Assembly (NCBI GenBank): GCA_050944355.1
Contig: JBMNQX010000008.1
Span: forward strand, 20,530 to 84,529
Origin: UBA4285 sp050944355
GTDB taxonomy: Bacteria; Bacillota; Clostridia; Lachnospirales; Lachnospiraceae
Length of the DNA stretch: 64,000 nucleotides
Direction of reading: 5' to 3'
A program made the translations under genes and the position numbers. Under the pieces are notes generated by a model. The model did not search any database. It was given only the letters and a program-made list of their open reading frames with translations, and was not told the origin of the DNA. Positions 43,130 through 51,848 of this stretch are shown here, in pieces; position 1 is the first letter of the stretch, and each line of letters opens with the position of its first letter.

Positions 43130-43723
43130 ATGTTTTTCTACAATAACAATACAGATTACAGAGAGGAAATCCGAAATTACTGGAATAACAATGTAAAGAA
43201 ATTCAGAACGACGAGTCTCATCGCGGGCATCATAATGACGATACTCGGCATCCTCTGCTTTATCTTCCCTGTGCGGTCGATGCTGGTGCTTGAGTACATC
43301 GCCTCGATTTTCCTGATAGTGGCCGGCATCTATCAGATCTATGCGTTCACCGCGCTGCCGGTTTTCCTCAAGACGGGCGGCGGACTGCTCACCGGTATCC
43401 TGAACGTGATCCTCGGCATCATGCTGATTACGTCTCCGGCGGAAGCGATGATGTCCATGTTCGCGATCATCATCGCCATCAACCTGATGATGCTCGGCGT
43501 CGAAGAGTGCGTCGCGTACAGCCGCGCAAGGTTCTACACCGTCAACAACGCCGGCTGGCTTCTCGTCGAAGGCATCATTAACATCATCGTCTCGATCATC
43601 TTCATGTTCATGCCTGCCATGACGATCGCACTCAGCTATGTCATCGCGATCTATCTTGTCGTCACCGGCATCACCTGCATCTATGGCTCGTTCAGCGCCA
43701 AAGAAATGCAGATGAAAGACTGA
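43130..43723 (+). CDS. DUF308 (HdeD-like) membrane protein
   Basis: This 197-residue protein has six hydrophobic helices in three related pairs, as in the HdeD/DUF308 family. One of these ends in the GGLLTGILNVILGIMLI segment. HdeD is linked to acid stress in E. coli, but the role in this lineage is unknown. GGAAAGGAGG precedes the ATG. It stands alone with its own promoter and a strong terminator, back to back with the marR operon. Confidence 0.85.
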   Translation: MFFYNNNTDYREEIRNYWNNNVKKFRTTSLIAGIIMTILGILCFIFPVRSMLVLEYIASIFLIVAGIYQIYAFTALPVFLKTGGGLLTGILNVILGIMLITSPAEAMMSMFAIIIAINLMMLGVEECVAYSRARFYTVNNAGWLLVEGIINIIVSIIFMFMPAMTIALSYVIAIYLVVTGITCIYGSFSAKEMQMKD

Positions 43724-43758
43724 TTCAAATCATGGCAAATGTAAATATTGGCCGATTC

Positions 43759-43806
43759 AGACCGCTGCTTCCGCACTTCCTGTGCGGCCGGCAGCGGTCT
43801 TTTTTT
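43759..43806 (+). terminator. Terminator of the DUF308 gene
   Basis: AGACCGCTGC pairs with GCAGCGGTCT around an inner GCAC/GTGC stem, followed by six T residues. Confidence 0.88.
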
Positions 43807-43962
43807 GCTAAGAGAAGAACTGCTTTCTTTTTCGGCGGCGCGGTCTGCAATAATCAATTCACGATTTTGTCAATTTCGAATCACACATTTATCACGATTT
43901 CCCGATAAAGTACGGATAAATGTAAAAGAAAACAGGTACTTCAGGGAAGGAAGATGATACGT

Positions 43963-45435
43963 ATGAAAAAAGAAAAATTGATTGCAATTCTGACGGCTTC
44001 CGGACTCGCGGTCAGTCTGACAGCCTGCGGCAGCACGTCGGGGACTTCGACAACTTCAGCATCCGCGTCGACATCGACCACCACCGCGTCTTCGACAACT
44101 GCTTCATCGACGGCCGGGACCACTTCCGCCAGTTCTTCCGACACCTCTTCGGACAGTTCTGAGACTTACAGTCTCGGCAGTGCGGCCGATTCTTCCGCCA
44201 CCGCGTATGAAAACAGTGAAGACGACGGACACGCGATTCTCGCCGACGGCGAAGACGCGGAATACGACAACATCACCGTGACGAAAACCGGGAGCTCGGC
44301 GAGCAGCGAAGAGGCGGATTTCTACGGCTACAACGCCGCGGTGCTCGCGCAGAACGGCGCGACGCTCACGATCACAAATGCCGACATCACGACAAGCGGA
44401 TCGCATGCAAACGCTGTTTTCGCGTATGGCGAGGGGACGACGGTCAACATTTCCGATTCGACCATCTATACGACCGACAACAATTCCGGCGGCCTGATGA
44501 CGACCGGAGGCGCGACGATGAACGCGACAAATCTCACCGTCGTGACCGAAGGCGGTTCGTCGGCGGCGATCCGTTCTGACAGAGGCGGCGGAACGGTCAA
44601 CGTAACGGGCGGATACTACGAGAGCAACGGTTCCGGATCCCCTGCAATCTACTCCACGGCGGACGTCTATGTCACCGGCGCGACTCTGGTTTCCAACGCG
44701 GCCCAGGGCGTCGTCGTCGAAGGCAGCAACTCGGTGACGCTCACCGACACCGATCTGACGGCGGACAATACGGTAAAGAACAGCGATAATTCCGACACGT
44801 ACCAGGCCGTCATGCTGTACCAGTCCATGTCCGGCGACGCGAGCACAGGCACTTCTTCATTTACCATGACGGGCGGAACGCTCACTTCGGAGAACGGCGG
44901 CATGTTCTTCGTCACGAACACGGACGCCGAGATTCAGCTGGAAAATGTTGAACTGACCTACGCGACGGACGACCTGCTGCGCATCGAGGCGGCCGGCTGG
45001 GGCACAGACGGCAGCAACGGCGGCAACGTGACATTTACGGCGATCGATCAGGATCTGGAAGGCATCATCACCGTCGACGACATCTCGACGCTCAATTATT
45101 ACCTGACAGATGGTTCTTCCTATGAAGGAGCCATCAACACGGACGGCGAAGCGGGCGATGTCTACGTCGAACTCGACGGGGATTCGACCTGGACTCTCAC
45201 AGGCGACTCTTATATCACGAGTCTGACCTGCGACGCGGATTCCATTGATCTCAACGGCTACACGCTGTATGTGAACGGCGTCGAGTACACGGAAGGCACC
45301 GCTTCAAGCGGCAGCGCCGTGGAAGCGGCGGAGCGCTCGTCCTCCGGTTCCGGCAGCGGATCCGGCAGCGCCATGGGAGTGTCCGGCTCCGCAGGCGGTT
45401 CTGCACTGGCAAAACCGGGCAGCTCGAACAGCTGA
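43963..45435 (+). CDS. Secreted lipoprotein with predicted beta-helix repeats
   Basis: This 490-residue protein begins with a lipoprotein signal peptide ending in LAVSLTAC, which places the anchored cysteine at about residue 23. A Ser/Thr-rich spacer (~24-75) follows. The body consists of short repeating strands such as ATLTITNADITTSGSHANAV and VTLTDTDLTADN, typical of a right-handed beta-helix like pectate lyases and adhesins. A Ser/Gly-rich tail ends the protein. No catalytic residues can be named. ATG at 43963 or 43954 are both possible. It is probably a surface adhesin or carbohydrate-binding protein. Confidence 0.75.
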   Translation: MKKEKLIAILTASGLAVSLTACGSTSGTSTTSASASTSTTTASSTTASSTAGTTSASSSDTSSDSSETYSLGSAADSSATAYENSEDDGHAILADGEDAEYDNITVTKTGSSASSEEADFYGYNAAVLAQNGATLTITNADITTSGSHANAVFAYGEGTTVNISDSTIYTTDNNSGGLMTTGGATMNATNLTVVTEGGSSAAIRSDRGGGTVNVTGGYYESNGSGSPAIYSTADVYVTGATLVSNAAQGVVVEGSNSVTLTDTDLTADNTVKNSDNSDTYQAVMLYQSMSGDASTGTSSFTMTGGTLTSENGGMFFVTNTDAEIQLENVELTYATDDLLRIEAAGWGTDGSNGGNVTFTAIDQDLEGIITVDDISTLNYYLTDGSSYEGAINTDGEAGDVYVELDGDSTWTLTGDSYITSLTCDADSIDLNGYTLYVNGVEYTEGTASSGSAVEAAERSSSGSGSGSGSAMGVSGSAGGSALAKPGSSNS

Positions 45436-45488
45436 TCCTCAGCCGTGACAAATGAGTGGCTAAAACAGCTAAACATATGGAAAGGAAG

Positions 45489-45527
45489 CGGGGCTGCAGC
45501 ACGCGAGGGTGCGGCGGCCCCGTTTTT
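45489..45527 (+). terminator. Terminator of the lipoprotein gene
   Basis: GGGGC, GC and GCAC pair with GTGC, GC and GCCCC with single mismatches between, followed by TTTTT. Confidence 0.82.
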
Positions 45528-45679
45528 GCTGTTCTGCACAACAACGAGGGCGTGTTTTGTTCAGATTTTTGATTTCGCTTTGAAATTCAAAAATATTGTT
45601 TGTCACTCATATACAAATGACTATCTGCATTATATAATGTTTATAGTTATTTTATAGTTACTCTGTGAGGAGGGAAGAC

Positions 45680-47905
45680 ATGAAGGACAAGATCTTTGCG
45701 GTATTGCAGAGAATCGGCCGAAGTTTCATGCTGCCGATCGCAATACTGCCTGTCGCGGGCATTCTGCTTGGCCTGGGCAGCGTTTTCACCAATGAGACGA
45801 CCCTCGAAACCTACCACCTCGTCGGCTTCTTCGGCGAGGGGACGGTCATGTGGGCTGTCAACACCATCTTCAAATCAGTCGGCAACGCGATATTCAACAA
45901 CCTTGCCGTCCTGTTTGCGATCGGCGTTGCCATCGGAATGGCCAGGAAAGAGAAAGAGGTCGCGGCTCTTTCCGCTTTCATCGCCTACGTGGTCATGAAC
46001 ACGTCGATCAACGGCATGCTTCTGATCACCGGGCAGATCGACTCGACCGGCGCGCTGACAGAGGACGCCACGATCCTCTCGAGCGCCATCACGACGAGCC
46101 TCGGCGTGACGACAATGCAGATGGGCGTATTCGGGGGTATTATCGTCGGTCTGGGCGTCGCGTCGCTGCACAACCGTTTCTACAAAATTCAGCTTCCGAA
46201 CGCGATTTCATTCTTCGGCGGCTCCCGCTTCGTGCCGATCATCTCGACGATCGTGTACACATTTGTCGGGATTCTCCTGTATTTCGTGTGGCCGCCGATT
46301 TCAAGCGGCATCAACGCTCTCGGCGGCGTGGTTCAGGCGTCCGGATATCTGGGCACGTTCCTGTTCGGCATCATCAAGAGAGCACTGATTCCGTTCGGCC
46401 TTCACCACGTGTTCTACATGCCGTTCTGGCAGACAGCCGTCGGCGGAACGGAAGTCATCGACGGAGTCACCTATTACGGCGGCCAGAACATCTTCTTCGC
46501 GGAGCTGGCTCATTCGTCCGAGATCACGCATTTCTCGGCGGATGCCTGCCGGTACTTCTCCGGTGAGTTCATTTTCATGATCTTCGGTCTGCCGGGCGCG
46601 GCCCTCGCGATGTATCAGACGGCCAAGCCGAACAAGAAGAAACAGGCCGGAGGCCTTCTTCTTTCCGCGGCCCTCGCGAGCATGCTCACGGGTATCACAG
46701 AGCCGATCGAGTTCTCGTTCCTGTTCGCGGCTCCGGAACTGTTCCTCGTACAGGTAATCCTCGCAGGTTCCTGCTACATGGTCGCACATATCCTGAACAT
46801 TGCCGTCGGTGTGACCTTCTCCGGAGGCTTGCTAGACTTGTTGTTCTTCGGTATTCTGCAGGGCAACTCGAAGACGAGCTGGCTGCTCATCATTCCGTGC
46901 GGCATCGTGTACTTCTTCCTGTATTACTTCATCTTCAAGTACCTGATCAAGAAGCACAACTTCAAGACGCCGGGCCGTGAAGACGACGATGAAGACACGC
47001 ATATGCACTCGAAGGCCGAGTACCTGGCTTCCAAGGGCAAAGGCGGTGCCGCGGCATCGGGCAGTGCGGCGGCTTCCGGCAGCGGCGGCATTTCCGAGAC
47101 GATCGCCAACGCGCTCGGCGGCAAGGCAAATCTTGCCGACGTCGACGCCTGCGCGACGAGACTCCGCGTGACGGTCAAGAAGACAGAACTTGTCAACGAC
47201 GCTCTCCTGAAGAGCACCGGCGCAGCCGGCGTTGTCCACAAGGGGCAGGGCGTTCAGGTCATCTACGGACCGAACGTCGCCGTCATCAAGTCGAATCTCG
47301 AAGATTATCTGGATACGGCGCCGGATGTAGAAGTCAACACAAATGAGGCGGCTGAAGCGGCACCGGCGGAAGCAGCGGCTCCGGCAGCGTCCGAAGCGGC
47401 CGAAGAGAAACCGGCCAGGAAGCAGAAGCTTGTAAAAGTCGTGAAGATCAGCAGCCCGGTAAACGGCACGGCGATGCCGCTCACGGAAGTTCCGGACGAA
47501 GGCTTTGCCGGCGGCATGATGGGCCTCGGTGCAGCCGTCATCCCGGGTGATGATACCGTATATGCGCCGGAGGACGGCGAAATCTCGCTGCTCTTTGACA
47601 CGAAACACGCCATCGGCATCACGACCGATTCCGGCGTGGAACTTCTCATCCACATCGGCATAGACACGGTTAAACTCAACGGCGAGGGCTTCACGGCGCT
47701 CATCAATACCGGCGACAAAGTAAAGAAAGGCCAGCCTCTCATGAAACTCGATCTCGAGTTCCTGAAGAGCCACGCGCCGAGCCTTGCGACCCCGGTTCTC
47801 GACACCGCCGTGGACGACACGAAGAAGTATCGTCTCCTGACAAATGGCCCGGTAAAGGCCGGCGAAGAACTCTTCGCGATCGATTACTACGAAGACGAAG
47901 AGTAA
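45680..47905 (+). CDS. ptsG: PTS transporter IICBA, glucose family
   Basis: This 741-residue phosphotransferase permease carries all three sugar-specific parts in one chain. EIIC (~1-420) is the membrane channel, EIIB follows with phospho-cysteine Cys491 in DACATRLRV, and EIIA ends the protein with phospho-histidine His658 in LLIHIGIDT. Ala- and Ser-rich linkers join them. It imports and phosphorylates glucose or a close relative such as N-acetylglucosamine. The GFFGEG and GITEPIEFSF motifs fit the glucose family. GAGGAGGG precedes ATG 45680. It is a single-gene unit ending in an extended hairpin. Confidence 0.92.
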   Translation: MKDKIFAVLQRIGRSFMLPIAILPVAGILLGLGSVFTNETTLETYHLVGFFGEGTVMWAVNTIFKSVGNAIFNNLAVLFAIGVAIGMARKEKEVAALSAFIAYVVMNTSINGMLLITGQIDSTGALTEDATILSSAITTSLGVTTMQMGVFGGIIVGLGVASLHNRFYKIQLPNAISFFGGSRFVPIISTIVYTFVGILLYFVWPPISSGINALGGVVQASGYLGTFLFGIIKRALIPFGLHHVFYMPFWQTAVGGTEVIDGVTYYGGQNIFFAELAHSSEITHFSADACRYFSGEFIFMIFGLPGAALAMYQTAKPNKKKQAGGLLLSAALASMLTGITEPIEFSFLFAAPELFLVQVILAGSCYMVAHILNIAVGVTFSGGLLDLLFFGILQGNSKTSWLLIIPCGIVYFFLYYFIFKYLIKKHNFKTPGREDDDEDTHMHSKAEYLASKGKGGAAASGSAAASGSGGISETIANALGGKANLADVDACATRLRVTVKKTELVNDALLKSTGAAGVVHKGQGVQVIYGPNVAVIKSNLEDYLDTAPDVEVNTNEAAEAAPAEAAAPAASEAAEEKPARKQKLVKVVKISSPVNGTAMPLTEVPDEGFAGGMMGLGAAVIPGDDTVYAPEDGEISLLFDTKHAIGITTDSGVELLIHIGIDTVKLNGEGFTALINTGDKVKKGQPLMKLDLEFLKSHAPSLATPVLDTAVDDTKKYRLLTNGPVKAGEELFAIDYYEDEE

Positions 47906-47927
47906 AAGAGAAGAGTGAGCATCATAA

Positions 47928-48033
47928 AAGGGCTGCCGCACTAACTGTGAAATCCCTTCAGGCACACAGGCTGACAAATGTCAGCCTGCGGCTTAAGGGA
48001 GACCACAGAAAAGTGTGGCAGCCCTTCTTTTTT
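47928..48033 (+). terminator. Unusually long hairpin after the PTS gene
   Basis: AAGGGCTGCC-CACT at 47928 pairs with AGTG-GGCAGCCCTT ending 48026, followed by six T residues. Nested inside are CTGTG/CACAG, TCCCTT/AAGGGA, and at the tip AGGCTGAC-AAAT-GTCAGCCT (47968-47987). The whole ~100-nt element folds back on itself, far longer than a normal terminator. It could be a small palindromic mobile element used as a terminator. Confidence 0.7.
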
Positions 48034-48036
48034 GGG

Positions 48037-48170
48037 TATGGTTTCAATTCCTGCGCTGTCAGCATTGTTGCTTATGCCTTCAAACTCTGGGCGGGCAGCA
48101 TTGATGGTTGTGTCTTCAAACTCTGCACGGGCAACGTTGATGCTTATGACTTCAGGTTCTGGGCTGTCAA
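48037..48170 (+). repeat. 36-bp tandem repeat, about 3.7 units
   Basis: Full units start at 48061, 48097 and 48133, each beginning AGCATTG or AACGTTG and containing a CTTCAA-CTCTGG-like middle. A partial unit precedes them. The period is exactly 36 bp. Confidence 0.75.
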
Positions 48171-48194
48171 GATTGGCGCCTTGCTTCCAAATTT

Positions 48195-48420
48195 TGCGCT
48201 GTCAGCAAAAACCGCGCCAGAAGGGCATTTTAGCTGATAATTTTGGCAAGTTAGATCAAACAAACTCAACTATTGAGGCTTTGAAAATGAATTTTGCTGA
48301 CAAGTGCCTCTTTTTCGCGAAAAATCATCATCTATTTTCAAGTTTCAAACTCAAATTGCTGACAGCGCCCGCTTTCAGATTTGCAAACTCAGCAAAAAGG
48401 CAAGTCAGCAGGCATTTCCG
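48195..48420 (+). repeat. Repeat family 2, copy C (degenerate)
   Basis: TCAGCAAA near 48199, then AGCTGATAATTTTGGCAAGT and AAACAAACTCAACTATTGAG match the order of elements in copy A (TTGGCAAGTTAG, then ACAAACTCAGCAATAG). TTGCTGACAGCGC near 48357 and CAAACTCAGCAAAAAG follow. It is shorter and more drifted than copies A and B. Confidence 0.7.
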
Positions 48421-48427
48421 ATGATGG

Positions 48428-48545
48428 CCCGCTTCCCGGGGGATTATTGCCTCCTTAACAGGTTGTCCCGCCTCCCGGGGGATTACTGACTTCAATAGCA
48501 AGCTATCCTGCCTCCCGGCTGATCACAGCCCCCCGCAGATATCCA
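48428..48545 (+). repeat. 39-40 bp tandem repeat, three units
   Basis: CCCGCTTCCCGGGGGATTA at 48428, CCCGCCTCCCGGGGGATTA at 48467 and a diverged CCTGCCTCCCGGCTGAT at 48507 define a 39-40 bp period. No gene runs through it. Confidence 0.7.
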
Positions 48546-48575
48546 GGCTCCTGGCCGATCAACAGCAGAATCTTG

Positions 48576-51074
48576 TCAGATGTATTTCCCCGTCACGCTT
48601 TCTTTGCAGTTTCGTATCGCCTCGATGTCCCCGCAGGCGGTGATCCGGCCGCCCGTCTCGCCGCCGCCGGGGCCCATATCCACGATATAGTCGGCGTTGC
48701 GGATGACGTCCAGGTCGTGCTCGATGACGATCACGGTCGCGCCCTGATCGATGAGCGTCTGAAAAACCGTGAGAAGAGTCTTTACGTCGAGCGGATGCAG
48801 ACCGATGGTCGGCTCATCGAAGACAAAAAGCGAGTCCGCCTGCGGGCGGCCCATTTCGCTGGCGAGTTTCAGGCGCTGTGCCTCACCGCCGGAAAGGCCG
48901 GGTGTCTGTTCACCGAGCGTCAGATATCCGAGCCCGAGGTCGTGCAGGACCTGAAGCCGGCGGCACACAAGGGAAAGCCCCTGACAAGCCGTAAGAGCCT
49001 CGTCGACGCTCATCGACATCAGCTGCGGCATCGAAAACTGCCTTCCATCTTTATTTGTCCAGAGGATCCGCCCGGCTTCGCTGCCGTAGCGGCTGCCATG
49101 GCAGTCTGGACATGTGATCTCTACGTCTGGCAGAAACTGGACATCCAGACTGATTGTGCCGGTTCCGTCGCATGTCGGACAGCGCAGCGACCCGGTATTG
49201 TATGAGAAAGCGCCGGATTTCAGATGCTTTTCTTTCGCCTGAGCTGTTTTCGCGAAAACCTTTCTCAGTTCATCGTGTACATTGGCGTATGTCGCAACTG
49301 TCGAGCGCACGTTGATGCCGATCGGTGTCGCGTCGATCAGCTTGACAAAGTGAATCCCGCCGGCGTCGACGCTCTTGACGTGGGCCGGCAGGGGCGTGCC
49401 GTCGATGATGGCCTGCATGCCCGGAATCAGACTTTCAAGAACCATCGTGGTCTTGCCGGATCCGGAGACGCCGGTCACGACAGAGAGAACACCCTTTGGA
49501 AAATGAACGTCGAGCGGCTTCACCGTGTGAATCGGCCCGGTTGTCATGCGAATCTCTCCTTTGTCAAATAGATGACCGGCGGAAACCGGCTGACGGACAG
49601 CGACGGTACTGGCGCCGGACAGATACGGCCCGATGACGGAAGCAGGAGAGTTTTCGATGTCGCGGACAGTGCCCTGCGTGATGACGGTTCCGCCGGATGC
49701 GCCGGCTTTCGGGCCCATCTCGATCATCCAGTCTGCCTGCCTGAGTATCCGCGTGTCATGATCGACGAGGACCACCGTGTTGCCGTCTGCGACGAGATCG
49801 TCCATGACGCCGGCCAGCCCGTCGATATTGGCCGGATGGAGTCCGATGGACGGTTCGTCCAGAACGTACAGCACACCTGTTGTGCGGTTTCGAACAGCCC
49901 GCGCCAGCTGCATGCGCTGCCTCTCGCCGGTCGAGAGAGTCGAAGCCGCGCGGTCAAGGCTCAGATAACCGAGCCCCAGATCGAGTAGCCTCTTCGCCAC
50001 GCTCTGAAACGAATCGCAGATGCTGTTTGCCATCGGACGCATTTCTTCCGGCAGTGAGCCCGGAACGCCTTTTACCCAGACAGTCAGTTCATCGAGCGTC
50101 ATCTGGCAAGCCTGGTCGAGCGAAATTCCGCGGAGCCTCGGTGCGCGGGCAGCCTCCGAAAGCCGGGTGCCGTGGCAGTCCGGGCAGACGCCGGTCTTTA
50201 AGAATTTTTCGACGCGCTTCATGCCTTTCTCATCTTTGACGTGCGAGAGCGCATTTTCCACGGTGTATTTTGCGTTGAAATAGGTAAAATCCATGTCGCC
50301 GGACGCGCCGGTCGTCTGGTTCTGGTAGATGATGTTTTTCTTCACGGCCGGGCCGTTGAAGACGATATCCCGTTCTTTTGGCGTCAGGTCCTTGAACGGA
50401 ACGTCGGTTCTCACACCCATCTCCCGGGCGATGTCCTTCATCAGCGACCACATCAGCGTCTGCCACGGCAGAACCGCGCCTTCGTCGATCGAAAGGTTTT
50501 CGTCCGGAACCAGAGTCGACTCGTCGACCGTGCGGACGACACCGGTGCCTCCGCACGTCTTGCACGCGCCGCCGCTGTTGAAAGCCAGGTCTTCCGCGCC
50601 GGGGCCGTAAAATTTTGCGCCGCAGACCGGGCATGTGATCTCCTTCATGGCGGCCACATTCATCGAAGGCGGCACATAGTGGCCGTTCGGGCAGCGGTGG
50701 CTTGCCAGACGGGAAAACATGAGCCGCAGACTGTTGAGCAGTTCTGTCGACGTGCCGAACGTAGAGCGGACGCCCGGGACACCCGGCCGCTGATGCAGCG
50801 CGAGCGCGGCCGGCACATACCGAACGTCGTCGACCTCCGCCTTTTCGGCCTGCGTCATCCGCCGTCTCGTGTACGTAGAAAGCGCCTCGAGATACCGGCG
50901 CGACCCCTCCGAATACAGCACGCCCAGCGCCAGAGAGGACTTGCCGGAACCGGACACTCCGGCGATGGCCGTTATTTTGTGCAGCGGAATGTCCACGTCA
51001 ACATTTTTCAGGTTGTGGACGCGCGCCCCGCGGACCTCGATACAGCGCGGTTCTTTTATTTTCCTGTCACTCAT
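48576..51074 (-). CDS. Class II UvrA-like ABC ATPase (UvrA2 type)
   Basis: This 832-residue protein has two UvrA-type ATPase modules: Walker A GVSGSGKSSLA with signature LSTGERQRMQLARA, and GVSGSGKTTMV with LSGGEAQRLKLA. Two zinc-binding modules (CPVCG to CKTCGGTG, and CPTCDGTG to CPDCHGSRYG) are intact. It is about 100 residues shorter than housekeeping UvrA (~940). The region that normally holds the UvrB-binding domain appears to be missing, as in UvrA2 proteins linked to drug resistance or stress. It stands alone without uvrB or uvrC. ATG 51074 lies within the recurrent word CATTTGTCATG. Confidence 0.87.
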   Translation of the reverse strand: MSDRKIKEPRCIEVRGARVHNLKNVDVDIPLHKITAIAGVSGSGKSSLALGVLYSEGSRRYLEALSTYTRRRMTQAEKAEVDDVRYVPAALALHQRPGVPGVRSTFGTSTELLNSLRLMFSRLASHRCPNGHYVPPSMNVAAMKEITCPVCGAKFYGPGAEDLAFNSGGACKTCGGTGVVRTVDESTLVPDENLSIDEGAVLPWQTLMWSLMKDIAREMGVRTDVPFKDLTPKERDIVFNGPAVKKNIIYQNQTTGASGDMDFTYFNAKYTVENALSHVKDEKGMKRVEKFLKTGVCPDCHGTRLSEAARAPRLRGISLDQACQMTLDELTVWVKGVPGSLPEEMRPMANSICDSFQSVAKRLLDLGLGYLSLDRAASTLSTGERQRMQLARAVRNRTTGVLYVLDEPSIGLHPANIDGLAGVMDDLVADGNTVVLVDHDTRILRQADWMIEMGPKAGASGGTVITQGTVRDIENSPASVIGPYLSGASTVAVRQPVSAGHLFDKGEIRMTTGPIHTVKPLDVHFPKGVLSVVTGVSGSGKTTMVLESLIPGMQAIIDGTPLPAHVKSVDAGGIHFVKLIDATPIGINVRSTVATYANVHDELRKVFAKTAQAKEKHLKSGAFSYNTGSLRCPTCDGTGTISLDVQFLPDVEITCPDCHGSRYGSEAGRILWTNKDGRQFSMPQLMSMSVDEALTACQGLSLVCRRLQVLHDLGLGYLTLGEQTPGLSGGEAQRLKLASEMGRPQADSLFVFDEPTIGLHPLDVKTLLTVFQTLIDQGATVIVIEHDLDVIRNADYIVDMGPGGGETGGRITACGDIEAIRNCKESVTGKYI

Positions 51075-51321
51075 GACAAATGCAGCCTCCGAAACTTGAT
51101 ATCTGACGCACCCGACCAGCCAGACGCCCGGCCTGATGGCCTTAAATCTGCCGAACCAGCCGGCTGAGACTCACTGCCGGAAGACGTGAGCCTGCTGATC
51201 CGGTGCGCTTACAGTATACTTCCCGAACATGGATTCTGTCATCTCCAGCATTTGTCATGACGCGCGGGAGAGGCTGTGATATACTTTTGTCTGTCTGATC
51301 AAGGAAAGGAAGAAATAAAAG

Positions 51322-51804
51322 ATGAATGTTGAGATACGAGAGTACACGGAGGCGGATCTCCCCGATATGATCCGCATCTGGAACCAGGTGGTGGAAGACG
51401 GGATGGCGTTTCCGCAGGAAGAGCCGCTTGACGCGAAGTCGGGGAAGAAGTTTTTCGGCTCGATGTACTGCGGCGTCGCCGACGTTAACGGCAAGGTCGT
51501 CGGCCTGTACATTCTGCACCCGAATAATGTCGGACGTGTCGGACACATCGCCAACGCCAGCTACGCGGTCGACCGCGGGGTGCGCGGCCTTCACATCGGC
51601 GAAAAGCTTGTGCGCGACTGCCTGAAGCAGGCAAAGGCACAGGGCTACCGCATTCTGCAGTTCAACGCCGTCGTCGCGTCCAATGTTCACGCCTATCACC
51701 TGTATCTGCGCGAAGGATTCACGGATCTCGGCGTCATCCCGGGCGGTTTCCGCGATAAAAACGGCGTCTACGAAGATATTCACGTAATGTACGCTGTGCT
51801 CTGA
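51322..51804 (+). CDS. GNAT family N-acetyltransferase
   Basis: This 160-residue enzyme has the acetyl-CoA pyrophosphate loop region RGVRGLHIGEKLVRDCL (about residues 89-105), a variant of the usual Arg/Gln-x-x-Gly-x-Gly/Ala motif. The YHLYLREGFTDLGVI segment ends the fold. The acceptor is unknown. AAGGAAGAAA precedes the ATG. It is a single gene with a perfect terminator shared with the convergent ABC genes. Confidence 0.85.
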   Translation: MNVEIREYTEADLPDMIRIWNQVVEDGMAFPQEEPLDAKSGKKFFGSMYCGVADVNGKVVGLYILHPNNVGRVGHIANASYAVDRGVRGLHIGEKLVRDCLKQAKAQGYRILQFNAVVASNVHAYHLYLREGFTDLGVIPGGFRDKNGVYEDIHVMYAVL

Positions 51805-51809
51805 ATTAT

Positions 51810-51842
51810 AAAAAGGCTGTTGAATAGTTCAACAGCCTTTTT
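51810..51842. terminator. Perfect bidirectional terminator
   Basis: AAAAAGGCTGTTGAA and TTCAACAGCCTTTTT form a 15-bp perfect stem with a three-base loop. It serves the convergent acetyltransferase and ABC permease genes. Confidence 0.93.
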
Positions 51843-51848
51843 ACGTCT

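Noticed and set aside
43200..45435. Mini-ykkC or preQ1-type riboswitches in short leaders of this window
   Set aside because: The short palindromes seen in leaders, including those at 33391 and 33990, lack the conserved loop sequences of these classes.
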